A stretch of DNA of 64,000 bases from Gigaspora rosea (GCA_003550325.1 QKWP01000687.1:129009-193008); one strand, 5' to 3'. Numbered from the stretch's first letter, positions 12,098-24,649 are shown. The notes: generated by a model not told the origin, from the letters alone. Made by a program: numbers and translations.

Positions 12098-15000
12098 CGC
12101 CTGATTTCATATGATAAATTAGAAATTAGGTTTGTTTTGGAATTTTAAGATTTTTATCTTAAAAATATTTTATACAATTAACTTACTTGCTATTACATGT
12201 AATAATTTATTTATAACATATATGTGGTTAATTAACATTGTAATATTGAATAGCAAAATTTTTTAGCTTAAAAAATATTTATATATAGGGAACTTACGAA
12301 TCATCGCTATATATTGTTTTTTTTTGGTACACAAACGTATCAGATATGTGGTTGTTGAGATGATGTGTTAGTTTGCATTTGAATATCATTATTTCTGATT
12401 TACCGCGCTGTAAAAAATTTCGTTATAGAACTTACTGACTACTGTGGTGACACAAATATATGGTTTAGAGTTAGTTTCATTATTATTATTTCTGATTATT
12501 GAGAGTTTACTAAAATTCTCCACCACTTCACTATCAGAGTACTATAAAATTGATTAATAGCCAGATGCTCAGATATGTGAATTATTAGTAGAACCAATCA
12601 GAAGTGGTGGGGAAATTAGTAAACTTTAAAATACTCAAGTGCAAGCGACATTGACGTTTATATGGTTTAGATGGCATGTTAGCTTGCATTGAAATTATCA
12701 TTATTTCTGGTTTACTGTACTCACATGCTATAGCGACAGTGACACACAGTTTATGAATTAGATAACGTATTGGTTAGTTGTATTGGAATTATCTTTACGT
12801 TTCTGGTTTATTATTTTGCAAAAATTCCGTTACAGAACTTACTGGCTATAGTGACATATAACATATGGTTTAGATGATGTATTGTGCTCATTTTATTTGA
12901 CTCATCATTGTTTCTGATTTATTGTATGTTAGAATTCTGTTACAAAACTTACTAGCTATAGCGACATAGTATATATATAGATGGCGTGTTGCATTGGAAT
13001 TATTATTATTTCTGATTTACTGTACTGTAAAAATTCCGTTACAAACTTACTAGCTATAATGATATGCTGAATTAGTTTTTATTGGAATTATTATTTATTG
13101 CAAAAAAATCATATTTAGGAACTTACTCGCTATAATGATACGCAGTATATGGTTTAGTTAACGTGTTTAGTTTGAATTAAAATATTATTGCAGAATTACG
13201 CATTGTAATTACTTACGGGCTATTTCGGTAAAAGTATGTAGTTTAGATGAGTGTTAATTTAGTTTATATTGGAACCATCATTAATTCTGATTTACTGTAC
13301 ACTCAAAAATTCCGTTACGGAACTTACTCGCTATAACACACAGTATACAGTTTGAATAACATGTTGAGTTAGTTTGTATAAGAATTATTTTATTCTTTTA
13401 ATTCATTGCAAAAAAATTTATTACAGACTTACTAGCTATGATACATAGTATATGGTTTATATTACGTATTAAGTTAGTTTTGTTTTGGAATTATTATTCA
13501 TGATATACTATACTGTTAAAATTCCATTTTAGAACTTACAGAATATTGTGCTGACATATAATAATGGCTTAGTGATGTTGTATTAGAATTATTCACTAAA
13601 AAAATTTAGGGAACTTACTTGCTATATTGACATCCATTAAGATAATGTGTTGAGTTACGTGTAGTTGGCATTGAAATGATCATTATTGCTTATTTGCTAT
13701 ACTGTAAAAAAATTCTACAGAACTTACTGGCTATAATAATACAAGCATGGTTTATAGAATGTGTTGAGTTAATTTCTATTGGAATTATTATTTTTGACTT
13801 ACTATACTGTAAAAAGGTTTGTTAGAGAACTTACTGGCTATAGTAATTCAAGTAGATGGTTTAGATGATATAATGAGTTAGTTTGAGTTTAAAAGTTCAT
13901 TATTTTGCGTACGGTAAAAATTTTTTTATAGAACTTGCCTGCTATAGTGACACACAGTTTAGTTTAGATACATGTTGAGTTATTTTATATTGGGATATTA
14001 TTTCTGATTTGCTATACTGTAATATAGAACTTACTTGCTATAGTGACAAACAGCATATAGTTTTAATGACATTTTGAGCTAGTTTGTATTAGAATTATCA
14101 TTATTTTCGATTTAAAAAATTCTAACACGGAACTTACAATCTATTGTCAGTATATGATTTAGATAGCGTGCTAAGTTAGTTTGTATTTTGAATTATCTAA
14201 TTTACTGCACCGTAAAAAATTCTATTAGGAACTTACAATCTATAATCAATATATGTTTAGATGATGTGTTTAGTTAGTTTGTATTGGAATTATCATTGCT
14301 ATAGGACTTACCGGCTATAGTAACGCAAGTATATGACATGTTGAGTTAGTTTATATTTAAATAGATGATTTATTATGCTATAAAAAAAATTCTGCTATAG
14401 AACTTACTTGCTATAATGCAACAGTTTATGTTTATATGCATGAAATGTTGAATTGGTTTTATTGGAATAATCATTATTTCTTACTATATTGTAAAAAATT
14501 AGCTTCAGAACTTACCGGCTACAATTACACAAGTATTCGACGTGTTGAGTTAGTTTGTATTAGAATAATCATTATTTCTGATTTATACTGTACTATAAAA
14601 TTTGTTATAGAACTTACTTGCTATTGTTACACAGTATACAGTATATGGTTTAGATAACGTGTTGAGTCAGTTTGTATGGAAACTATCATTTCTGATTGCT
14701 GTACTGTAGAAAAAATTTTGTTACAGAACTTACTCGCTATAGTAACAATGCATATAGTTTAGATGATATGTTAAGTTAGTTTGTATTAGTATTATCATCA
14801 TCTCCGACTTACTATGCAGCAAAAAATTTTGTTACAGAACTTACTGGCTATAGTAACACAGATATATGGTTTAGGTAATATGTTAAGTTAGTTTATATTG
14901 GAATTACTGATTCACATTATTGAAAAAATTCCACTATAGAACTTACATTCTATAGTCAGTATATAGTTTAGATAACGTGTTTAGTTTGTATTGATTCACT

Positions 15001-18000
15001 ATATTATAAAAAATTTGTTACAAAACTTGTTCGCCATATTGGAAACTATGTGGTTTAGATAATATATTGAGTTAGTTTGTATTGGAATTCTGATTTACTA
15101 TACTGTAAAAAAAATTTTGTTATAAAACTTACAAGCTATAGCGGCACAAAATAAATAATATAGATGATAAATTGTGTTAGATTGTATTGGTATTATCATT
15201 ATTTCTGACTTATTATGCTATATAAAAATTTGCTACAGAATTTACCCGCTATAGTAACACATGTATGTGGTCGAGTTAGTTTGTATTGATATAATCATTA
15301 TTTATGACTTATTATTCTGTAAAAAATTTTGTTATAGAACTTACTTGCTATTGTGATACAGCATACGATTTGAATACATGTTAAATTAGTTTGTATTGGA
15401 ATTATTATTATTTCAGATTTACTGTACTGTAAAAAATTTGTTACAGAACTTACTCGCTATAGTAACACAAGAATATGATTTAGATGAAACGTTGTGTTAG
15501 TAGAATTATTATTTCTTATTTACTGTAAAAAAATTTTTTTAAAGAACTTACATGCTATTGTGATACATTTAGATAATATTTAGTTAGTTTGTATCGGAAT
15601 CACCATTTCTGATTTACTGTACAGCAAAAAGTTCTGTTATTGAACTTACGGACTGTTAAGTATATGGTTTATGTTGAGTTAATTTGTATTGGAATTATCA
15701 ATATTTCTGATTTAATCCATTGCAATAAATTCCGTCAACATACATGATACTGGTAGCATAGCTTGATATATGATTTAGATGATATGTTGAGTTAGTTTAT
15801 ACTGAAATTATCATTATTTTTAATCTACTGTATTGCAAAAAATCCTATTACAGAACTTACAATCTATAGTAACAGTGTATTGTTTAGATAACGTGCTGAG
15901 TTAGTCTGTATTAAAATTAATAAAAATTCTGTGACAGACTTACCTGCTAATGACAAGTACATGGTTTAGAAATATTGAATTAGTTTATATTAGAGTTATT
16001 ATCTCTGATTTACTATACAGCAAAAAGTTAAGTTATTGAACTTACGGACTATTAAGCATATGGTTTAGATAGCGTGTTGAGTCAGTTTGTATTGGAACTA
16101 TTATCATGAATTACTGTAATGTAAAACATTCTTTTGCAGAACTTACACGCTATAATGACACATAGTATATGATTTCGGTGACATGTTGAGTTAGTTTATA
16201 TTAGAATTATTATCATCCTAATGCAACAAATTCTGTTACAGAACTTACTAGCTATAATGATAGTTTAGGTGATGCGTTGAGTCAGTTTTCATTGGAATTA
16301 TTATCTGAACTGTAAAAAATTCTACTGCAAAAATTACCAACTTTAGTATTCACAGAATATAGTTAAGGTAACGTGTTGAGTTAGCATCGGAATTATCATT
16401 ATTTATTTATTTACTATACTGTAAAAAAATTGTTACAAAGCTTACTTGCTATAGTGGCACATATATTTACAGTTTAGATAACATATTGAATTAGTTTTCT
16501 GATTTATTATGCTGTAAAAAAAATTTTTAAAGAACTTACTCGCTATAACACATATATATGTTTTAGTATTTAGTTAGTTTGTATTGGAATTTTCATTATT
16601 TCTGATTTACTATGCTGTAAAGACATTTTGTTACAGAACTTACTTGCTATAGTAATTCACAGCATATGGTTTAGTTAATCTGTATTAGAATAATCATAAT
16701 TTCTGATTTAATGTACTGTAAAAATTTAATACGGAACTTACAATCTATTGCCAGTATATAGTTAGGATAACATGCTAAGTTAGTTTGTATCTGAATCATC
16801 ATTATTTTTGATTGAACTTACAATCTATAATCACTATATGGTTTAGATGATGTGTTGAGTTGGTTTGTATTAGAATTATCACTGTTGTTAATTTACTGTA
16901 CTGCAAAAAAAAATTTATTACAGAACTTACTGGCTATAATAATACAAGTATATGACGTGTTGAGTTAGTTTGTAGTGAAATGATCATTATTTCTGATTTA
17001 CTATGCTACAAAATTTTTACTGAACTTACTTGCTATAGTGCATACAATATATGTTTATGTATGATATGTTAAATTAGTTTTTATCGGATTGATCATTATT
17101 TCTGATTTACTATAAAAAATTTGCTATAGAGCTTACTGGCTATAGTAACACAAGTATTCGATATGTTGATTTAGTTTGCATTAGAATAATTATTATTTCT
17201 TATTTACTATACTTTAAAAATTTTGTTACAAAGCTTACTTGCTATTTTTACACAGCATATATGGTTTAGATAACGTGTTGGGTTAGTTTGTATGTAAACT
17301 ATCATTTCTGATTTGCTGTACTATCGAAAAAATTTTGCTACGACTTACTTGCTATAATATATGGTAGTTTATATTTATTATCATTATTTGAATTAATATA
17401 CTGTATAAAATTTGGTACAGAACTTACTCGCTATAGTACACATGTATATAATTTAGGCAATGTGTTGAGTTAGCTTGTATTAGAATAGTTATTATTTCTT
17501 ATTTTCTGTACTGTAAAAAAAAATTGCTTCAGAGCTTACTGGCTACAGTAATACAAAGACAATGTGTTGAATTAGTTCGTATTGAAATCATTACCGGTAT
17601 TTCTAATTTACTATAAAAAATTTGTTACAAAACATACTTGCTGTGAAGATACACAGCATATAGTTTAAATGCATGTTGAGTCAGTTTGAATTAGAAAACA
17701 TCTTTTTTTTGATTTACTGTACTGTAAAAATTCTTACAATCTATAGTCAGCATATGGTTTAGATGATGGTTGAGTTTGTTTGTATTGAAATTACCATTGT
17801 CTTTTAATTTACTGAAAAATTCCATTAAAGCACTTACATGCTATAGTGATATCCAGTATATGATTTAGATGATGTGTTGAGTTAATTTGTATTGATATTT
17901 TCATTATTTTTTTTACTATTCTGTAAAAATTCTGATACAGAACTTACTCGCTATAGTACCGCAAGTATATGATTTAGACGATATGTTAATTAGTTTGCAT

Positions 18001-19894
18001 TGGAATATCCATTATTTCTGATTTGCCATATTGTAAAAAATTTGTATAAACATACTTGCTATTGTAACACACAGTATATGGTTTAGTTGACATGTTGAGT
18101 TAGTATGTATTGGAATAATCTTATTTCTGATTATACTGCAAAAAAGTTGTTTTTTACAAAACTCACTCGCTGAAGTATGAAATGTTGTCAATTTGTATCG
18201 GAATCATTATTTCTGATTTATTATACTGTAAAAAATTTTGATGCAGAACTTACTTGCTATAGTGACACATATTATCTATATGGTTTAGATGACATGTTAA
18301 GTTATATCATTATTTCTGATTTACTATACTGTAAATAAATTTATTATTGAAACCTACTGGCTATAGTAATACAAGTATATGACATATAAGGTTAGCTCAT
18401 GTTAGGAATATCATTATTTCTGATTTACTGTACTGTAAAAAATAAAATATTGTTATAGAACTTACAATCTATAATCAATATATGGTTTATATAACACGTT
18501 GAGTTTGTATTGAACTTATCATAATTCTGATTTATACTGTAAAAAATTCTATTATGGAACTTACGCGATATAGCGACACCGGTATATGGTTTAGTTAGTT
18601 CGTATAAAAATTATCATTTTTGATTTATCGCACTGTAAAAAATTTTGCTACAGAACTTACTCGCTATAGTAACACATACGTATGGTTTAGGCGTATTGAG
18701 ATAATTTGTATTGGTATTACGTATCATCATTTCATACTATGCTATAAAAATTTTGTTACAGACTTACTTGCTATAGTAATACAAGTATATGGTTTGTATT
18801 GGACTTAACATTAATTCTGATTTGCTATTCTGTGAACTTACTGGCTACAGTAACACAAGTATATGGTTTAAATAATGTGTTTAGATCGTATAGGAATGAT
18901 CATTTACAATACTGTAAAAAAAATTGTTACAGAACATACTTGCTATAGTGGCACGCGCTATCGCTATATCGTTTAGTTGATATATTGATATTGGAATTAT
19001 CATTATTTCTTTATTTCTTATTTACAGTACAGTAAGAAAATTTCGTTACAGAACTTACGATCTATAGTGGTGCGGTTTAGAAATGTGCTGAGTTAGTTTT
19101 TATTGGAAGAATTATTATGGTGCAATCATCTAAAAACATTAAAATGCAATTTCGATGAATATTTGAAATTTGCAAAAAATATATTGTCTTGTAGCTTTGG
19201 TTAAGACTTACAAAGCAATATATATATTTTTTTTTGCAAAACCCGGCAAGGCATTGTTTGATCGATTAAATTTCCTGAAATAGTCACAGGTTTGATGCGA
19301 CTAGATGATTTCCACCATATTTTTGATTTAATGTACAGTTCTGTTATAGACTTACCCGCTATAGTACAAGTATATTTTTTAGACGACTTGTTGCGTTAGT
19401 TTGTAGTAGAATCACTATTTTGAATTACTATACATTAAAAATTTCGCTACAGAACTTACTTGCTATAATAACACACGGTATATGGTTCAAACAATGTGTT
19501 GAATAGGTTTGTATTAGAATGATCATTATTTCTAAACTATAATACCATAAAAAAAATTCCATAAAAACTTACAATCTATAGCGAAAGTATATGGTTTAAA
19601 TGATGTGTTGAGTTAGTTTGTATTAGAATTATCATTATTTTTGATTTACTTTATTGTAAAAAAAAAAAAAAAATTCCGTTACGAACTTACAATCTATAGT
19701 AACATATAGTTTACAACATGTTGTGTTAGTTTGTATTGGAGTTATCATTATTTCTGAACACTCTCGTTACAGAACTTACTCGCTATAATAATACAAAATA
19801 TATTGTTTAGACGGCTTGTTGTGATAGTTTATGTTGGAATGATTATTTCTGATAAATAATTTCTTTACAAAACTTACTCGCTGAAGTTTGACAT
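12098..19894 (-). CDS. proposed N-terminal micro-exon chain of the kinase gene (single-codon exons)
   Basis: Inferred gene part. Each array unit read on the minus strand has donor GTAAGT, branch-like ACTAAC and acceptor ATAG, and the block between one acceptor and the next donor is nearly always 3 nt. I read about 70 junctions. Nearly all are 3 nt; one is 6 nt (15744-15749) and one 9 nt (12298-12306), so all keep the frame. Triplets vary (CAA, CGA, CCA, CTA, ATT, CAT, TCC and others). The last ones are 9 nt at 12298, CAA at 12187-12189 and GCG at 12098-12100, followed by kinase exon 12026. In the kinase frame all introns are phase 2, no stop appears over about 79 residues, and the chain ends ..DDSKRF next to KKEFHNW. 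A possible start is ATG at 19892-19894 (MSNFS). The predicted peptide is rich in Asn, Asp and His. Four units lack a clean junction (near 12650, 13540, 15030 and 18565). Splicing is not proven; a satellite inside a long 5' intron is the alternative. Confidence 0.5.
12502..12628. mobile_element. small MITE inside the array
   Basis: Inverted ends of about 26 bp: left AGAGTTTACTAAAATTCTCC then ACCACTTC, right GAAGTGGTGGGGAAATTAGT then AAACTTT. It lies within one array unit, and the splice-like junction expected near 12650 is degenerate beside it. No transposase. Target duplication not identified. Confidence 0.7.
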
Positions 19895-19935
19895 GTTGAG
19901 TTACGTACGTAGTTTGTATCGGAATCATTATTTCT

Positions 19936-22700
19936 GATTTATCATCTATATATATTTAAAAAAAAAAAAAAAAACCAGTAATGCAACATATTCGTGTAAC
20001 GCTTGGGAATTTATTCGGGAACGTTTAAAGCGTTGTGCATCATATGTTTTTGACGATTTAATTAAAGTTAGGGTCCTAAACTAACTTCTAACTTTACTGT
20101 AACTTTACCCTAACCTAAAGGGTTGGGTTAAGGTTAGGGTTAGGACAAGTCTTATAGGTAAAATCGACTTCCCGACATTTTTATTAGTGCATCAATATAG
20201 GTTTTGACATTAGTTTTCTTGTATTTGTTTTTTCGTTTTTTTTTCTTCTCTTTTTTCTTTGTCGGGCTGACCCGTGTTGATCAAACAGGGACGATGTTTT
20301 TCTGCAAAATGGCTTTAGCCATCCCCAAATATGGAAAATGTGTCACATGTTGATCAGCCGATCAAATCGTTAATTTTAAAAATGAATCGAAGCGAAAGTT
20401 AAAAAATTTTAATTAAAACTTATATTTAAAGTCCAAAACAATGCAATGCCACCAGATATCTTTACAACATAATAAAACATGACTTTATTAATTTAAATGA
20501 TTAATGAAATTAATCCACTACCAGCATTAACGAAATCGTTATAATCTTTTATACAATATCTTATATATTCAACTATATATCGAATTTAGGGCCTAAATAT
20601 TTTGTACAATTCCTTATTGCACAATACTATTCCATTAAAAAAACGTATCTAAATTTTTATGACCTAAAATAACAAAATTTAAAGTTAATTAGTTAGGCCA
20701 CGTAAAGTAAATTTCATGGATTTCATAACCCGGCTGGGTCTAAAAATTAAGATTTCAAATTTCGAATTTTTTTTTAAATTAACCAATAGAAATGCAGATC
20801 GCTATAGATTGACAATTTTAAACTTTACAACCTTTTTTAATCAAGTAAGAATTAGATTTGGGCAACAAAACAAAAACTATCCGAAACTAGTTTCGATTTC
20901 GGTATAATCCGAAACTAGTTTCAGGTTTTTTAAAAAAATCTGAAACTCCCCGAAACCCAAAACTCCGAAACTATAATCCGAAACTCCTCGAAACTACATT
21001 TAAAATTAATAAAATATAATATATATTTAATTTATAATATATTGATTTATACCAGGAGCGGAGTATGAAATACGAAGTATATGGTTTACAGGCAACTTCC
21101 GCAATCTTTGGCATCTGATTGGATAAAAAATCCTTGTGACTTTTGTAACACCCCAAACAATACTAAAAAAGGTTATCAAAAGGTAAAAAAAAAATTCTTA
21201 ACCGTAATATTGATGTTGCAATGAAGTGTATACCAGGAACGTAGTACAAAGTACGAAGTGTATGGTTTACTGAAGAGTTAAATGGTGAAACTTGTGACTT
21301 TAGATTTCTATATTAGTCATGTGTCTATGTTGATGTGCGTATGTACTGTACGTACGTAAGTAATTCGGTTATATTTCTATAGTGCGATGGGTTTGATTTT
21401 TTTGACCGGTCATTGATTAAACACAAAAAAGTAAATAATACAACAATATAACCTCCGTTAGTATTATTAATAGTTCTCTTATGTGCTGTACGGGAGTGTG
21501 ATCCTCAGTATCTGTTTGATGTGTGACCAACACTTTTGAGAGGCGCTTAGAATTAATGTCCAAAGAAACTAGTAGGTTGATTCATTCTGGACCTTGCCGA
21601 GCGCACTGTGTCTTTGATTAGTTCTTTTCAGTATATAGTGTAATATGAATAATAAACTACATATCAAGCCCTTGAGTCCGGTTATACTATTTGATACTAT
21701 CGTAATGTTTCTGCGCCCCAATATCACGATATTAGTTTATTCTACTCCTGCCTTATGATCATCATTTTTCCTTATATTATTATTAAATTGATCATACCTC
21801 CGATCTTATTACTAACTATAGTTATCCTGTTTTCCTTATTTGTTCTATGGATATATACCAGGAATGTAGTACGGTGTACGTAAAGTATACCAGGAACAGA
21901 GTACGAAGTACGTAGAGTATAGTTTACAGGCAAGATAAGTAAAGTTCATAATTCTAGGCTTCTGATTTGGATGATCATTCCTTGATTGTGTATGCATGCG
22001 TGCTGATGTTTCGTGCTTTTGAATTTGCGTTAGGAATCATTATTTAAAAAATTCTATAATATTACCTTATGTGTTTACAATATTGATTTTCTTTATATGT
22101 ACATTTACTTGACTATTTATCATCATGCTTTCTTGACTTATTGTGCTTATGTGTTAATATTATAGCTTGTTTACTCAGGATTCTGTTTGGATTATCGATT
22201 TATGTATTGAGTCATTTAAAATTTTGTTTATATTGTTTGCCAACTATATCAGTCATCCGATTTGTCACATCTAAAATTTTACCATATGATTTTCGAACGT
22301 TACACAAAACGATAAAGTTACTTTTTTTAAGATTTCGTCTACAACATATAATGTTTTCTAAGACAAAATTATTCGTGAATCAAATAGTATAAAAAACATT
22401 AAAAAACCCCATTTCTACATAAAGTATAGTGTCACCAAAGTTGGGCAACCATTTTGTCTTCAGCCGAATGATGTTTCTTCAGTTTATAAAATTTTTGTTT
22501 AAAAAGTAGATCAAAAGATGCGCCTGCGCGAGACCTTTCGGAAAAGTTCTGGCTCGAAAGGGTGATACATTATAAACAAGGTAATGAAAAATAAAAAAAA
22601 AAAAACGAATTTTATATGTATTTATATATGTAGATCGTTCTCTTTTCTTAGTTCACGGCTAACATTTTATTTATTGAGTCGTAACTGATAGATGTAAGTT
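19936..22700. other. repeat-rich intergenic region
   Basis: Telomere-like repeats at 20105-20150 (GGTTAAGGTTAGGGTTAGG). At 20853 TAGATTTGGGCAAC resembles a hAT terminal repeat and is followed (20875-21000) by a cluster of CCGAAACT motifs, probably one end of a broken element. A block ACCAGGAACGGAGTACGAAG-like occurs four times (21050, 21232, 21857, 21889), each time with a following GTATATGGTTTACAGGCAA-like tail or part of it. No gene. Confidence 0.5.
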
Positions 22701-24330
22701 AAATTGCGATCGTTAAAGCAGCTTTGGGAAAGCGTTAGATGACGCTCTTTTAATGACACCACGCTAACTAGTATTGGAAATCCGGCTCAGAAGAAAGAAG
22801 AGCGTTAGGTGATGCATTTTCCAACAACTTATTGAGATCTTTGAACGAAAAGGCTAGAACTGTTACAAAGATAAGTACCAGCCCTTTGTTTTATGTTTTG
22901 TTTTTTTTTTTTATTTTTCGCTCTGCGTTCTAATTATTTCTTTTTTCATAGGTCTTATACACTGCCGGGAAGAGAATGGTACGATGCTGAAATCTTGATT
23001 TGATCTTGACTAGGAAACTTTGAACTGGTACGTACTAAGATAAGTACCAGCTCTTTGTTTCACAGTTTTTTTTTCTTTAAATTTTTTGTTCTTTATTCTA
23101 ACTATTTATTCCTTTTTTTCGTAGGTCTTGTATAAGTGTCAAACATGCGCCTCAAAAGGAATTGCAAGTGACCTAACACATCTCATTCTTGGTGTCAAAC
23201 ATGCAAGCGATATAGGTTTTGTATATTGTCGGGAAGAGAATGGTACGATGCTGAAATCTTGATTTGATCTTAACTCAGAAACTTTGAACTGGTACGTACT
23301 AAGATAAGTACCGGCTCTTTGTTTCACTTTTTTTTTTTTCGTTAAATTTTTCGTTCTTTGTTCTAACTATTTATTCCTTTTTTTCGTAGGTCTCGTATAA
23401 GTGTCAAACATGCGACCCTCAAAAGAATGGACCAGTAGAAATGAGCGAATTGCAAGTGACCTAACACATCTCATTCTTGGTGTCAAACATGCAAGCGATA
23501 TAACACATACTTGGCATCAAACATGCGACCCTCGGAAGACAATACAATAAAGGACATGTGGAAATAAGGATCAGTGTCGATGAGGGAATTCTGGTGAAAC
23601 AATTATGCTTGGCAACTGCTTTAAAGATGGAAAAGGACGAACATACGTGTAAACTACAACATTGATGGGAATTCTAGTGGAATTGGAGTTGAAAAGGACG
23701 AATATAAGGAATTTTGTGGAATTGGAGTTGAAAAGGATGAACACAGCTTCGAGAATTCTAATGGATAATTGCGCTTGGAAACTGCTTCAAGGGTGAAATT
23801 GGAGTTGAAAAAGATGACTTGTACCGGAATGGAGATAGGTTTGCTTGTTTCTTCTGGGAAGTTAACTAAATTTCCGTTCTTTAAGTCTTGGTCTAATACT
23901 AATAAAAGTTTTTCAGTTTTCAGGTTCTTCGGATAACGGCTTCTGATTTCAGAGCTTTCGTCGTTGGGCTTATGAAAGATGGAAAAGGATGAACATATGT
24001 ATAAACTACAACATTGACAGGAATTCTAGTGAAATTGGAGTTGAAAAGAACGAACATAAGGTATCTAGTGGAATTGGAGTTGAAAAGGATGAACACAGCA
24101 TCGAGAATTCTAATGGGATAATTGCGCTTGGAAACTGCTACAAGGGTGAAATTGGAGTTGAAAAAGACTACTTGTACCGGAATAGAGATAGTTTTTTTTT
24201 TTTGCTTGTTTCTTCCGGGAAGTAACTAAATTTCCGTTCTTTAAGTCTTGGTCTAATAAAAGGTTACTTTTATTTTCAGTTTTCAGGTTCTTCGGATAAC
24301 GGTTTCTGATTTCAGAGCTTTCGTCGTTGG
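22700..24330 (+). pseudogene. duplicated Sel1-like repeat gene relic with duplicated introns
   Basis: Fragments such as GIGVEKDEHSIENSNGIIAL, LGNCYKGEIGVEKD and IMLGNCFKDGKG match the G-Y-GIGVEKDE pattern of Sel1-like repeat proteins abundant in these fungi. These would form an alpha-solenoid scaffold. They occur in two direct copies of about 352 bp (from about 23623 and 23975). Frames are broken by indels and stops (for example copy 1 has lost a base after NSNG). Further upstream an intron-like block is present three times: donor GTACGTACTAAG (or relic), branch TTCTAACTATTT, acceptor TTTTTTTCGTAG, ending near 22952, 23123 and 23390. Each is followed by a related exon-like segment (TATAAGTGTCAAACATGCG). 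Most likely a decayed tandem duplication of one gene. Confidence 0.45.
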
Positions 24331-24334
24331 GCTT

Positions 24335-24560
24335 ATGGTATCTGTCTTCGTCATGGTGTCGTCTCTCGTTGTGGTTTGTGGTGTTTGTCTTTCGTCGCTG
24401 GGGTTTGTAGTGTCTGATTTCGTCACTGGGTTTGTAATGAAGTCTTTCTTGGTGTCTGTCTTTCGTCGTTAGGGCTTGTGGTATTTATCTTTCGTTGCCA
24501 GGCTTGTGGTGTCTATTTTTTGTCGCTTGTGCTTAGATTTGGTCTCTCATCTTTCATCAT
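24335..24560 (+). repeat. degenerate minisatellite, GTCTTTCGTCG units
   Basis: Units of about 35-45 bp around GGTGTCTGTCTTTCGTCGTT with a following GGGCTTGTG, repeated about six times with much variation. Directly follows the Sel1-like relic; no frame kept. Confidence 0.6.
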
Positions 24561-24615
24561 CGGTGAGTCCATTCGTCACACCTAGACGAATCAAATTATG
24601 CAAAAAAACACTAAA

Positions 24616-24644
24616 ATTCTGACGGCAGAAGATGCCGTCAGAAT
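24616..24644. other. perfect 12-bp stem hairpin
   Basis: ATTCTGACGGCA, loop GAAGA, TGCCGTCAGAAT. A perfect palindromic stem that is GC-richer than its surroundings. Could be a fold-back element centre or an RNA hairpin; not followed by a T-run. Confidence 0.6.
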
Positions 24645-24649
24645 CGAAT

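Larger units (their letters stand above)
12093..19935. repeat. 7.8-kb tandem array of ~105-bp degenerate units
   Basis: About 73 head-to-tail units, spaced roughly 85-130 bp. On the plus strand each unit reads GAACTTAC, a variable triplet, CTATAGTGACAC, then TATGGTTTAGAT, TTGAGTTAGTTTGTATTGG, AATTATCATTATTTCTG, TTTACTGTACTGTAAAA and back to TTACAGAACTTAC. Units differ by many substitutions and small indels, so the array is old or fast-evolving. The best kept parts are CTTAC, CTAT and TTAGTTTGTATTGG. A segment of about 210 bp at 19120-19330 and a small MITE at 12502-12628 interrupt it. Open frames listed inside it (for example 14436-14657 and 18620-18808) cross repeat boundaries and are not separate genes. 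Confidence 0.95.

Noticed and set aside
14436-18808. Open frames inside the tandem array on the plus strand
   Set aside because: They translate repeat units and use GTTAC/CTATAG repeat text; no domain, and they lie antisense to the proposed gene.
12093-19935. CRISPR array or centromere satellite
   Set aside because: Units are too diverged and too long for CRISPR, have no spacer structure and the host is eukaryotic. A centromeric satellite cannot be excluded, but it would not explain conserved splice signals and the in-frame link to the kinase.
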